Positions 34,489-43,458 are shown, numbered from the stretch's first letter. The stretch: DNA of 64,000 nucleotides from Geminicoccaceae bacterium (GCA_028285265.1 JANQPX010000037.1:62001-126000), one strand, 5' to 3'. Notes: generated by a model from the sequence alone, not told the origin. A program made the numbers and translations.

Positions 34489-35645
34489 TGGCAACTCCAA
34501 GGGCCATGCGCCAACCGATCGCCTTGCGATTAGCGTCCGCCGGCTTTCTTACCTTTTGGTGCCTGCTCGCGGTGTTCCCGATCTTCTGGATCGCCGTCAT
34601 GAGCTTTAAGTCACCTGTAGACGCCTTTGCTGCCAATCCGCTCTCCGTCATTTTTGGTCCTGCAACCCGAGACGACGGCAAGGGCCTTTCGCTGATCGAC
34701 ATGGTACTTGGCCTCATCGTCATTATCTGGTTGGTGCGCTTCGCCTTCACACGTCTACCAGAGCTGGTTCGGCAGTTTTCGCCTCCAAGGATCATCGTCT
34801 TTGGCTGGCTTATTGGCGCGCTTGGATTCGCCTTGATGTTCATCATCAGCATCTTCGGCATCCTTCCCGTCATTCTCGATGCCTTGAATGCCATCGCTGG
34901 ACCGCTAGGAAGGCCTATCATCGGTGCCACAGCCGAACACTATGTGGCGGTGTGGGTCGAAAATCAGTTCTATCGTAATTTCATCAACTCGCTGATCGTG
35001 ACCGCCGGTGTCGTGACCGTGTCACTAACCGTTGGTACGCTCGCCGGTTACGCACTCGCTCGGTCTGGGTCGAACCTTGCCTTTTGGCTTTTGATTGCAG
35101 CACTTGTCTTCCGAGCGCTCCCGCATTCGGTCCTGGTTGCCGGCTATCTTCCAGTTTTTATCACCTCGTCAGAGTGGCTTCGTCCTATTTTGGGAGAGGC
35201 CGCACCTACGCTTTACGGCCAGCCTTATGCTGTGATCGCCGTTCTCGTCGCGATCAATCAGCCCTTCACCATCTGGATGCTGCGTTCGTTCTTCCACAAC
35301 ATTCCGACTGAACTTGATGAGGCCGCACGTGTTGACGGATGCTCGCATTTTGAAGCGTTTCGTCGCGTGATCATGCCAGTCATGTGGCCGGGTGTGATTA
35401 CCACCGGTCTTTTCAGCTTCCTCCTCGGCTATAACGACTTCCTTGTCACGTCGCTGCTTTTGGATGCGCAGAATCAGACGATGGTTCCCGCGATCGCTGG
35501 GTACTTCAATCGCGAGACAACCACCACAGACCAGGTTGAGGCCGTGGCCGCCGCCGTTTCGATCACGGCCCCGCTGTTTCTTCTGGTGATGGTGTTCCAG
35601 CGCCAGATTGTCTCGGGTCTCACTGCAGGAGCCGTCAAGGGATGA
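34488..35645 (+). CDS. CUT1-type ABC permease (MalG-like) with extra membrane segments, transporter B
   Basis: A 385-residue permease, about 100 longer than the family norm. After helix 1 (FLTFWCLLAVFPIFWIAVMSF) an insertion of about 110 residues carries two additional hydrophobic segments (IDMVLGLIVIIWLVRFAFT, IVFGWLIGALGFALMFIISIF). The core resumes with YRNFINSLIVTAGVVTVSLTVG and the EAA loop ELDEAARVDGCSHFEAFRRVIMP, ending GLTAGAVKG. The ATG overlaps the upstream stop, and the next gene overlaps its own stop (ATGA). Confidence 0.9.
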   Translation: MATPRAMRQPIALRLASAGFLTFWCLLAVFPIFWIAVMSFKSPVDAFAANPLSVIFGPATRDDGKGLSLIDMVLGLIVIIWLVRFAFTRLPELVRQFSPPRIIVFGWLIGALGFALMFIISIFGILPVILDALNAIAGPLGRPIIGATAEHYVAVWVENQFYRNFINSLIVTAGVVTVSLTVGTLAGYALARSGSNLAFWLLIAALVFRALPHSVLVAGYLPVFITSSEWLRPILGEAAPTLYGQPYAVIAVLVAINQPFTIWMLRSFFHNIPTELDEAARVDGCSHFEAFRRVIMPVMWPGVITTGLFSFLLGYNDFLVTSLLLDAQNQTMVPAIAGYFNRETTTTDQVEAVAAAVSITAPLFLLVMVFQRQIVSGLTAGAVKG

Positions 35646-36196
35646 AAACAGAGCCGGTGCAGGCGCTACTCAGTCGCAATACCGATATGTCGAAAACCGA
35701 TGATACACGTCGGGTCATCGAGACGATGGTTGATGGCTTGAATGATCACCGCATAGATGACATTGGCGAGTTTTTCAAAGACGGCTTTCGCTGGATCGGC
35801 AATGCCGGCTGTGGCACCAAGAACGGATTGAAGGAATTCCAAGACAATTGGCAACGTCCGTTTCAAGCCGCTTTCTCTGACAAAGTCTGCATCGACGAAG
35901 CGAGGCTCTTCATGGGCGAGTGGGCCGCTGCCTTCGGCCGCCAGGAAGCTACCCATTCGGGTCGTTTCATGGGGATAGAGCCGACCGGTAAGCGGGTCGA
36001 GATCCGCTACATGGACTTCTGGAAAGTCGAGGATGGCAAGATCGCCGACAACTGGGTGATGGTCGATTTTCCTCATGTCTTGTCGCAGCTCGGTGTCGAT
36101 ATTTTCCGAGGTGAAGGTTGGGAGGCCTACGACCGCGGCGACAAGGTTCCTCCTCGTCCAAAGACGGCGTCCGGAAGCTCTAGGGCCGGGCAATGA
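35642..36196 (+). CDS. Single-domain SnoaL/NTF2-fold protein
   Basis: A 184-residue protein with one SnoaL-type domain (about residues 22-150): VIETMVDGLNDHRIDDIGEFFKDGFRWIG, GRFMGIEPTGKRVEIRYMDFWKVEDGKIADNWVMVDFPHVLSQLGVDIF. The block MDFWKVEDGKIADNWVMVD matches the second domain of the proteins at 36193 and 29918 closely, so it is a paralogue of that half. The start overlaps the permease stop by four bases and its own end overlaps the next gene by four, indicating tight translational coupling of transport and metabolism. Possibly an isomerase, cyclase or hydrolase; not assigned. Confidence 0.8.
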   Translation: MKTEPVQALLSRNTDMSKTDDTRRVIETMVDGLNDHRIDDIGEFFKDGFRWIGNAGCGTKNGLKEFQDNWQRPFQAAFSDKVCIDEARLFMGEWAAAFGRQEATHSGRFMGIEPTGKRVEIRYMDFWKVEDGKIADNWVMVDFPHVLSQLGVDIFRGEGWEAYDRGDKVPPRPKTASGSSRAGQ

Positions 36197-37254
36197 CGGT
36201 CGTCGACTTAGACCGACCGAGCACCCACAAAGCACTCTTGCAGCCGCTACGTCATGCTCTTTATGAATTTGAGGAATCGAGTGTCCGAAACGCGCTCGGC
36301 AAGCTGTTGACGGAGCAAGCGGTCGTCCATCTTGCTCATCCCTTCGGTGACCTTCATGGTCCTGACGCATTCTACAGCCAGGCCCTTGCACCCTTGTTTC
36401 GAGCAGTGCCCGACTTGGAACGTCGCGACTATATCGTCATTGCAGGGCCGACGCCTGAAGGAGCTGATTGGGTCGGTTGCGGTGGCTACTATACCGGCGT
36501 CTTCGTCGAGCCGCTCCTGGACATCCCGCCGACGCGACACATTATGCATATGCGGTTCCATGAGTTCTTCCGCTTCGAAGATGGCCAAGTCACGGAGATC
36601 CAAGCGCTCTGGGACCTTCCTGAAGTGATGATGCAGGCAGATGCGTGGCCGATGGCGCCGTCTCTTGGCCGCGAATGGCATGTGCCTGGACCTGCGACGC
36701 AGGATGGCCTCATGTCCGGACCTCATGATGAGGTTGCCAGCATGGAGTCCTGCCGCCTCATTATGTCGATGCTCGAGCATATGAAACGCCATCCAAGTCA
36801 GGGAGGTCCTGATGTGATGGAGATGCCGCGTTTCTGGCATGAGCGAATGACTTGGTATGGCCCTTCAGGAATCGGTACGGGGCGGGGGGTCAAGGGCTTC
36901 CGCGATTGGCATCAGATCCCCTTCCTCAACGGCATGCCTGATCGTGGCCAATTTGTGGATCAGATCACCTACCATTTTTTTGGTGATGGCAACTATGCTG
37001 CCGTTACCGGTTGGCCAAACATGATTCAGACCGTCTCTCATGATGGCTGGTTGGGAATCGCGCCCTCTGGCAAGAGAATCGAGATGCGATCGCTTGATTT
37101 CTGGCGGTTAGAGGAGGGGCGGATTCGCGAAAACTGGGTGATGGTCGATCTGTTGCACGCCTATCAACAAATCGGCGTTGATGTGTTCCATCGTATGCGC
37201 GAATTCAATAAAGCGCGCATCGGCTTCGATGCCGAAACGGGGCGAGCGCAGTGA
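36193..37254 (+). CDS. Two-domain SnoaL/NTF2-fold protein
   Basis: A 353-residue protein with two SnoaL-like domains, approximately residues 15-155 and 205-335, joined by GPATQDGLMSG. Domain 2 contains MTWYGPSGIGTGRGVKGF, GNYAAVTGWPNMIQT and LDFWRLEEGRIRENWVMVDLLHAYQQIGVDVF; the same blocks occur at 29918 and, singly, at 35642. Conserved His/Asp/Trp pairs in these blocks are candidate catalytic residues. Coupled to the upstream gene by an ATGA overlap. Having three related chains around one divergent promoter suggests they act successively or as a hetero-oligomer on one substrate family. Confidence 0.8.
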   Translation: MTVVDLDRPSTHKALLQPLRHALYEFEESSVRNALGKLLTEQAVVHLAHPFGDLHGPDAFYSQALAPLFRAVPDLERRDYIVIAGPTPEGADWVGCGGYYTGVFVEPLLDIPPTRHIMHMRFHEFFRFEDGQVTEIQALWDLPEVMMQADAWPMAPSLGREWHVPGPATQDGLMSGPHDEVASMESCRLIMSMLEHMKRHPSQGGPDVMEMPRFWHERMTWYGPSGIGTGRGVKGFRDWHQIPFLNGMPDRGQFVDQITYHFFGDGNYAAVTGWPNMIQTVSHDGWLGIAPSGKRIEMRSLDFWRLEEGRIRENWVMVDLLHAYQQIGVDVFHRMREFNKARIGFDAETGRAQ

Positions 37255-37273
37255 TCGGCCGGGCGATCAACTG

Positions 37274-38290
37274 ATGGCAGATAAGGTGTCCGCCCAGCAT
37301 GTCGCCGATCTCGCTGGGGTCAGCCGCTCCGCCGTCAGTCGCGTTTTCACGCCAGGTGCCTCGGTTTCCAAGAGAACGGCGGAGAAGGTGCGCAAGGCTG
37401 CGGCCAAACTCGGCTATCGACCGAATGCAGTGGCCCGTTCGCTCATTACCGGCCGCACGCGCATGATTGGTTTGGTGGTCGCCTATCTCGAAAACTATTT
37501 CTATCCGGAGGCACTCGAAAAGCTCTCCAACGCTCTGCAAAAGCGTGGATATCACGTCTTGGTCTTTATGGCATCGCAAATGCCGGACAATATCGATCAA
37601 GTGCTGGACGAGATCCTCGACTACCAGGTTGATGGTATCATTGCCGCCTCCGTTGCACTCTCGTCAGACCTTGCCACACGTTGCCGCGCCCACGGTGTCC
37701 CCGTCGTACTCTTCAATCGTTATCAGGACATCGATGGCGTTGCTTCTGTGACGTCGGACAACGTTGGTGGCGGCAAAGAGGTCGCCCGCTTTTTGGTGGC
37801 GGGTGGGCACGAAAAAATCGGCTACATCGCGGGGTGGGAAGGTGCGTCGACCCAGCGGGACCGGGAGGCTGGCTTTCGAGAAGGTCTCGGTGAAGCTGGT
37901 CTCTCTCTTCATTCCCGTGAGGTCGGTGATTACCAAATAGAGCATGCGCGAGAAGCTGCGCGGAGAATGTTCTCCAAGCCAGACCATCCGGATGCGGCGT
38001 TTGTTGCAAACGACCACATGGCCTTCTTGGTTATGGATGTCCTGCGTTTTGAGCTCGGTCTCTCAGTGCCGGATGATGTTTCCATTGTAGGCTATGACGA
38101 TGTCCCGCCAGCTGCGTGGCTTGGCTATTCCTTAACGACGGTCCGCCAACGGACCAATCTGATGGTGGAGCGAACGGTCTCGGTGTTGCTTGCGCAGCTC
38201 GACGAGGATGATTCGGAGGCAGGACCTCATGTCATTCCCGGTCCGTTAGTCATCCGAAACTCAGCTCGCATTCCGGAGCAATGGCCATGA
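37274..38290 (+). CDS. LacI-family transcriptional regulator
   Basis: A 338-residue repressor. The N-terminal DNA-binding part is VSAQHVADLAGVSRSAVSRVF with the hinge YRPNAVARSLITGRT; the rest is a sugar-binding-protein-like ligand domain (MIGLVVAYLENYFYPEALEKL, VDGIIAASVALSS, AAFVANDHMAFLVMDVLR, VSIVGYDDVPPAAWLGYSLTTVRQ). The effector is presumably a sugar or polyol from the pathway encoded around it. It sits within the plus arm between SnoaL-like genes, 19 bases after one and overlapping the next by four, so it is autoregulated by position. The predicted operator is at 30943-30958. Start chosen at 37274 to match the family N-terminus. Confidence 0.93.
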   Translation: MADKVSAQHVADLAGVSRSAVSRVFTPGASVSKRTAEKVRKAAAKLGYRPNAVARSLITGRTRMIGLVVAYLENYFYPEALEKLSNALQKRGYHVLVFMASQMPDNIDQVLDEILDYQVDGIIAASVALSSDLATRCRAHGVPVVLFNRYQDIDGVASVTSDNVGGGKEVARFLVAGGHEKIGYIAGWEGASTQRDREAGFREGLGEAGLSLHSREVGDYQIEHAREAARRMFSKPDHPDAAFVANDHMAFLVMDVLRFELGLSVPDDVSIVGYDDVPPAAWLGYSLTTVRQRTNLMVERTVSVLLAQLDEDDSEAGPHVIPGPLVIRNSARIPEQWP

Positions 38291-39273
38291 TGCAAGGTTT
38301 CGATTCGAAATTCCGCGACTTCCCGGACTATATCATCGGGATCACCAAAGAGATCTGGGAAGACCGGGGCATCGCAACCCTGCACAACTACTATGCACCA
38401 GATATCGTCGTGCGCTCACCAGGATCGGTGGTTATTGGCAATGAGAACGTTATTGGTGCGACGACAGCGACGCTTGCCGAATTTCCTGACCGAAAACTGC
38501 TAGGCGAAGATGTGATTTGGTGCGGTACACCTGAAGCCGGCATGCTGAGTTCGCATCGCTTGCTGTCCACAGCAACGCATCTCGGTGACGGTGTTTATGG
38601 CAAAGCGACCGGCAAGCGTCTGACATATAGGATCATTGCGGACTGTCACGCTATCGGCAACCAAATCAATGACGAATGGCTGATCCGCGATCAAGGTGCA
38701 ATCGTCCGCGCCTTGGGGATCGATCCTAAAGACTATGCTATTGAGCTCATCGAGAAAGAGGGCGGAGCCGATGACTGTGTTAAGCCGCTCACTCCGGAAA
38801 CGGATGTTCGTGGCCCCTATGGGGGCCATGGCAATGACGATGAATGGGGTGAACGATATGCTAACATTCTGACCCGGATCATGAACGCAGACATGGCGGT
38901 CATTCCAGCGGAGTATGATCGTGCGGTTCAATCTGAGTATCCCGGTGGCTTAACGGGTCATTCATGGGATCCAGTCGACCGATTCTGGATGGGGCTTCGC
39001 GCCAGCTTCCCTTCAGCCAAATTTACCATCCACCATCGGATCGGCCGCCAGGACCCGACCATGCCGCCACGAACGGCGATTCGTTGGAGTCTCTGGGGCA
39101 AGCATGACGGATGGGGTGTTTTTGGCGTGCCCACAGGTGCCGAGGTTTATGTTCTTGGGATTAGCCATGCTGAATTTGGCAGTCTTGGCGCTGCGCCCGC
39201 AACACTAAGGCGCGAGTTCACGCTCTACGACGAAACCGCAGTCTGGAAGCAAATCGCGCTACAAAGCGGCTAA
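38287..39273 (+). CDS. SnoaL/NTF2-like protein, divergent (probably two-domain)
   Basis: About 328 residues from the ATG at 38287, which overlaps the lacI stop (ATGA); 38281 is a possible alternative. The first half has SnoaL-type spacing: IWEDRGIATLHNYYAPDIVVRSPG, VIGATTATLAEFPDRKLLGEDVIW, GDGVYGKATGKRLTYRIIADCHAIGNQINDEWLIRDQGAIVRALG. The second half (RFWMGLRASFPSAKFTIHHRIGRQ ... FTLYDETAVWKQIAL) looks like a further domain of the same kind. It is more distant from the other three SnoaL-like proteins of the locus. Reaction unknown. Confidence 0.75.
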   Translation: MMQGFDSKFRDFPDYIIGITKEIWEDRGIATLHNYYAPDIVVRSPGSVVIGNENVIGATTATLAEFPDRKLLGEDVIWCGTPEAGMLSSHRLLSTATHLGDGVYGKATGKRLTYRIIADCHAIGNQINDEWLIRDQGAIVRALGIDPKDYAIELIEKEGGADDCVKPLTPETDVRGPYGGHGNDDEWGERYANILTRIMNADMAVIPAEYDRAVQSEYPGGLTGHSWDPVDRFWMGLRASFPSAKFTIHHRIGRQDPTMPPRTAIRWSLWGKHDGWGVFGVPTGAEVYVLGISHAEFGSLGAAPATLRREFTLYDETAVWKQIALQSG

Positions 39274-39331
39274 GAGCCGTTCTTTGACGAATCAGCGGCG
39301 CGAGGATTGCGCGTCAATTAGGAGGCAGACG

Positions 39332-40330
39332 ATGCGACCTGAACCAGTTGGACGACCCGAAGGGCTTTCGACCGCCGAGATGGAGGCGCGTATTGTGCGC
39401 TATGGCGAGCTTAAGCCCTGCAAGACAGCGTTTATCGACGCGCACACGCCAGGCTCTGACCAGAAGGAGAACTTCACGATTGTCGGTGGCGGCGTTTCAG
39501 AAAGCCCGGACCAGCATGTGCACATCACCATTCCGCATGGTTTCAACATTGGCGCTGCCGGCCAGCCACCAAACTGCCGGAACTCGTTGCACAGTCATCG
39601 AACGGCAGAAGTGTTTTTTGTCCTCTCTGGCCGCTGGCGTTTTTTTTGGGGGCGATGGGGTGATGCCGGCGAGGTCGTGCTCGAGCCTGGCGACATCTTC
39701 AACATTCCAACGGGCATTTTCCGGGGCTTCGAGAATATCGGAGCGGAATATGGAATGATCATGGCCATCCTTGGTGGCGACGACGCCGGAGGAGGTGTCA
39801 TCTGGGCGCCGCAGGTTCTTGAGGACGCCAAGGACCATGGACTCATGTTGGGGGACAATGGCTCGCTCTATGACACCAAGAAAGGCGAGAGGCTGCCTGA
39901 TGACGTTCATCCGATGCCGTCACTCAGCGACGAAGCCCTTAAGGCTTTCCCAGAGCCAACCACGACTGAGGTCGTTCCGCGCTATGTTGCCCGCTATTGG
40001 GATCTCGTGGCCCTTGCCGATCGCAAGCCGGTACGGGTCATCGGCGAAAACGCCAAATTGCGCGACCGGCCAGGATTTGAGGTCGATTTCCTGACGCGGA
40101 TGTCGGCACAGAACAGCATGCATGCCAGTGACCGTATCTCGGTTCTCATGCCGGTTCGGGGTCATTGGCGTATCAGCTGGCCTTCCGGAGCCGCTGTTCT
40201 TAATCCAGGCGACACGATGTCAGTGCCGACACATCTTCCTTACAGTGCTGTTCCGGCCGTGACTGGCGACGCAGCACTGTATCGGATTACCGCCACCGAC
40301 GATCCCGCCGGTCCAACTTGGAAAGCTTGA
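39332..40330 (+). CDS. Two-domain cupin protein
   Basis: A 332-residue bicupin. The first domain has a full motif 1, His87-x-His89-x3-Glu93 (LHSHRTAEVFFVLSG), but its motif 2, GDIFNIPTGIFRGFEN, has Arg where the last metal-binding histidine is expected. The second domain (MHASDRISVLMPVRGHWRISW, LNPGDTMSVPTHLPYS) retains the fold but lacks obvious metal ligands. Bicupins include gentisate dioxygenase, oxalate decarboxylase and isomerases; the degenerate metal site makes a dioxygenase uncertain. ATG at 39332 is preceded by AGGAGG. It sits four bases before the MetE-like gene, in the plus arm of the SnoaL locus. Function not assigned. Confidence 0.82.
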   Translation: MRPEPVGRPEGLSTAEMEARIVRYGELKPCKTAFIDAHTPGSDQKENFTIVGGGVSESPDQHVHITIPHGFNIGAAGQPPNCRNSLHSHRTAEVFFVLSGRWRFFWGRWGDAGEVVLEPGDIFNIPTGIFRGFENIGAEYGMIMAILGGDDAGGGVIWAPQVLEDAKDHGLMLGDNGSLYDTKKGERLPDDVHPMPSLSDEALKAFPEPTTTEVVPRYVARYWDLVALADRKPVRVIGENAKLRDRPGFEVDFLTRMSAQNSMHASDRISVLMPVRGHWRISWPSGAAVLNPGDTMSVPTHLPYSAVPAVTGDAALYRITATDDPAGPTWKA

Positions 40331-40333
40331 TTG

Positions 40334-41461
40334 ATGGCTCGAATTTTGACTACGCATGTTGGTTCTCTGCCCAGGAGCCAGGAGGTCGTTGAACAGATTT
40401 TCGCGCGCGAACGCGGTGAGGCCGTTGATCCGGACACCTTTGACGCTTGCATGGGCACAGCGGTTTCGGACACGGTGAGAAAACAAGTGGAAGCTGGCAT
40501 TGACATCGTGTCAGATGGTGAGACGTCAAAAATCTCCTATGCGACCTATGTCAAGGATCGTTACACGGGCTTTGCTGGCGACAGCCCCCGCAACGCACCT
40601 GCTGATCTCAAGCGCTTTCCCAACTTCTTGAAACGAATTGCCGACTCAGGCGGCACGCCGACCTACGCTCGTCCAATGTGTGTTGGTGACGTTAAATCGA
40701 AAGGTCAAGGTGAGCTGGAGAAGGACATCGCTAATCTCAAAAATGCGATGGCGACGCACGATGCTAAGCGCGGATTTATGAATGCTGCATCGCCCGGTGT
40801 GATCTCGCTCTTTCTGCAAAATGACCATTACCCCAGTCGCGAAGCCTATCTTGAAGCACTGGCCGACGCCATGCAGGAAGAATATGAAACCATTGTCGGG
40901 GCCGGTCTCGATCTACAGCTCGACTGCCCCGATCTAGCGCTTTCCCGCCACATGCTTTTCGCTGATCTCAGCGATGCTGCTTTTGTCAAAATCGCGGAAT
41001 GTCATGTCGAGGTGTTAAACCACGCGTTACGTACTATCGACCCCTGCAAAGTTCGCATTCATATCTGTTGGGGCAACTACGAGGGGCCCCATGTCTGTGA
41101 TATCGATATGGACAAGGTCTTTGCGACGCTCATGAAGACAAGGGCACAGTATCTTTTGTTTGAGACGTCAAATCCTCGCCATGCTCACGAATGGACGGTC
41201 TTTCGCGATCGGCGTTCCGAGATACCGGATGACAAGATCTTGGTCCCCGGCGTTGTCGACACCACGACCAACTTTGTTGAACATCCTGCATTGGTCGCAG
41301 AAAGGATCTCTAAGTTCGTTAATATCGTCGGCACAGAGCGGGTGATTGCTGGCTCCGATTGTGGCTTCGGTACATTTGCCGGCTTTGGCGCGGTCGATCC
41401 TGACGTAGCATATGCCAAGCTGGCAACGCTGTCCGAAGGAGCCGAATTGGTGGCAAGGTGA
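40334..41461 (+). CDS. MetE-like zinc enzyme (catalytic-domain-only, UROD/MetE family)
   Basis: A 375-residue protein resembling the catalytic C-terminal half of cobalamin-independent methionine synthase. It begins MARILTTHVGSLPRS, and all four zinc ligands of MetE have counterparts: His243 and Cys245 (RIHICWGNYEG), Glu277 (LLFETSNPRH) and Cys343 (GSDCGFGT). DTTTNFVEHPALVAERI follows the family pattern. The N-terminal domain of full MetE is absent, as in archaeal core enzymes and epoxyalkane:CoM transferases. The family activates a thiol on zinc for alkyl or methyl transfer. In this locus a substrate demethylation or thiol-addition step is plausible, but the homocysteine- and folate-binding segments are not evident. 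Last gene of the plus arm. Confidence 0.85.
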   Translation: MARILTTHVGSLPRSQEVVEQIFARERGEAVDPDTFDACMGTAVSDTVRKQVEAGIDIVSDGETSKISYATYVKDRYTGFAGDSPRNAPADLKRFPNFLKRIADSGGTPTYARPMCVGDVKSKGQGELEKDIANLKNAMATHDAKRGFMNAASPGVISLFLQNDHYPSREAYLEALADAMQEEYETIVGAGLDLQLDCPDLALSRHMLFADLSDAAFVKIAECHVEVLNHALRTIDPCKVRIHICWGNYEGPHVCDIDMDKVFATLMKTRAQYLLFETSNPRHAHEWTVFRDRRSEIPDDKILVPGVVDTTTNFVEHPALVAERISKFVNIVGTERVIAGSDCGFGTFAGFGAVDPDVAYAKLATLSEGAELVAR

Positions 41462-42032
41462 GCCTCTCATCCAGGTGGAGCAGGGGACTTGGTCGACACG
41501 GGGTGAGGTGGTAAGGCGCCATAATCACTATCTGATATTCATCGGGTGCCCTGTGCCCTGAAGCTTGGCTCCTCTACGCCGGTCGCTTGGTGGCCTTCTG
41601 TTGGCACTCACGGACTGATATCGAGCGTCTCGACGTTGGCCGACAGCCGCGTTGACGGTACCGATCAGATAGCTGACCGTATTAGCGCCTCTCATCGATG
41701 AGCGAGAACATTGCCGTCAAAACGAACATCCTAGAGTGACTGTGTCCGGACGAGCTCTTGGCGGCACCAAGGCAGAGCCAGCCATCCGACAGAATAAGCA
41801 ATACAACCTTGTTTTTCAGTTCGTTGGTTCGGCGGATGAGGGGGCTGAGTAACCAGCCGTCAGCATGGCTCATCGACTGTTATCGAGTTATCGTTTGTGA
41901 TATCAATAGTGCTCAGTGAGGTTGACACTAAGCAAGGCTCGGTCGGTAATGACCTGGGCAATAAAACGAGTTGGGCGATAAATGGTCCATATAAAGCTCG
42001 ACAACTGACGCAATGATATCGGGGAGGAGTTT
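41462..42032. other. Intergenic region before transporter C
   Basis: About 570 bases. A small minus-strand frame at 41682-41873 and a plus frame lacking a start codon around 41670-41850 have no recognisable products. The right end should hold the transporter C promoter: TTGACA near 41921 and an A/T-rich stretch are possible elements. GGGGAGGAG precedes the binding-protein ATG. No copy of the LacI palindrome was found here. Confidence 0.5.
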
Positions 42033-43442
42033 ATGAAGTTTCGTGCGATTCAAGTCGGCCTTTTGGCGTCGGCTATTCTAGCTGCACCTCTTGTGAGTAA
42101 GGTTGCAGCAGAAGGGAGCGCTGCGCAGACAGCGGTCGAAGCAGCCAAACAATATGCAGGCACGGAAATCACCATCGTATGGGAGGCAGGGCTTCAGTCG
42201 CTTGATCCCCTGAACTTCTCTGGACCCAAGTGGAAGGAACTGACAGGGATCGACGTCAAGGTCATCGAGGTGCCGACCGCCGAGATGTTCACCAAGATCT
42301 TGCAAGAGCACCGCGCTGGCACGGGGGCTTATGATGCGCTCAACGTCATTCCTGCTTGGATGTCTGACTTGGCGAGGGCGGGAGCATTGGAGCCACTTGA
42401 CGCGTATGTCGACAAATTCGGCTATCGCGATGAGCTTCAAGAGATCGCCCCAGTCTATCGCGACAATCAGATGAAAGTTGGCGACACGATTTACGGCTTT
42501 CCCGATGATGGCGATGTCTTTCTATTCTACTACCGAAAGGACATTCTCGAAGAAAACGGCATGAACGTGCCCACGACGTGGGAAGAGTTTTCCGAAACCG
42601 CGCAGGCGTTGACCGATAAGTATGCTCCGGACATGTATGGCGCAGCGTTCTTCCGCGATGCACCTTATGCGCAGTTCATGTTCCAGGAACGCTTTCGTAC
42701 CGAAGGTGGCAAGTTCTTTGATGACGAGACGATGGCGGCGACCGTCAACAGCGATGTCGGCGTGAAGGTCTTCGCGGACATGCGCGCCGAGAACGCTTTC
42801 ATGCCACCCGGCGTCGAGACCTGGGGCTTCGTCGAGAACCTTGCCGCCTTCCTCGCAGGCGACACGGCGATGACGATCTCCTGGCCACCCTATGGCCGCT
42901 GGGCCGCAGGCTACGGTACGGATCAAGAGGCACTTTCCTGGGTGCCGAAATCTGAAATCGGTGGCAAGGTCGGCTATGCTCTTCCGCCAGGTGGCCATCC
43001 GCAGCTTGCCGCTGGGTTCTCGCTCGGCGTTTCGGCGTCATCGAAGAATAAAGAAGCCGCTTACCTCTTCATTCAATGGCTGAACTCGAAGGAAACCTCG
43101 CTTGAGCGTGTGCAGCTGCCTTATGCTCTTCGCGATCCATTCCGGGACAGCCACTTCGCGAGTGAAGAATACAAGTCTCGCTGGGGCGAGGCTGCTGAAT
43201 ATCTAGACGCGTTGCAGCAAGGCGCTGTGAGCGGTCTTCTCGATCTTTCCCTGATCCAGACCGACAAATATGAAGAAGCCCTTCGTCAAGGAATTTCGCG
43301 CCTCTGGGCAGGCGAGGATCCTCAGGCGATCTTGGATGACGTCGCAGCACAATGGGATGCCGTGACTGAGCGGGTTGGCGTGGATAAGCAAAAGGAGGCC
43401 TATCTCGACTGGGCGTCCAAGCCAAACGCCTACCCCCAGTAA
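42033..43442 (+). CDS. CUT1-type periplasmic binding protein, transporter C
   Basis: A 469-residue extracellular solute-binding protein. Signal peptide MKFRAIQVGLLASAILAAPLVSKVAA; mature segments include TEITIVWEAGLQSLDPLNFSGPKWKELTGIDVKVIEVP, FYYRKDILEENGMNVPTTWEEFSETAQAL, and AYLFIQWLNSKETS. The ending WASKPNAYPQ is typical of glycerol-3-phosphate/polyol-type binders, but this is weak evidence. First gene of the set, preceded by an excellent Shine-Dalgarno sequence, followed by a stem-loop and two permeases. Confidence 0.9.
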   Translation: MKFRAIQVGLLASAILAAPLVSKVAAEGSAAQTAVEAAKQYAGTEITIVWEAGLQSLDPLNFSGPKWKELTGIDVKVIEVPTAEMFTKILQEHRAGTGAYDALNVIPAWMSDLARAGALEPLDAYVDKFGYRDELQEIAPVYRDNQMKVGDTIYGFPDDGDVFLFYYRKDILEENGMNVPTTWEEFSETAQALTDKYAPDMYGAAFFRDAPYAQFMFQERFRTEGGKFFDDETMAATVNSDVGVKVFADMRAENAFMPPGVETWGFVENLAAFLAGDTAMTISWPPYGRWAAGYGTDQEALSWVPKSEIGGKVGYALPPGGHPQLAAGFSLGVSASSKNKEAAYLFIQWLNSKETSLERVQLPYALRDPFRDSHFASEEYKSRWGEAAEYLDALQQGAVSGLLDLSLIQTDKYEEALRQGISRLWAGEDPQAILDDVAAQWDAVTERVGVDKQKEAYLDWASKPNAYPQ

Positions 43443-43458
43443 TGAAGGAACTGATCAA

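Noticed and set aside
41682..41873. A 63-codon minus-strand frame before transporter C
   Set aside because: No recognisable domain, and an equally good frame without a start codon runs on the other strand; could be decayed sequence, but nothing supports either.
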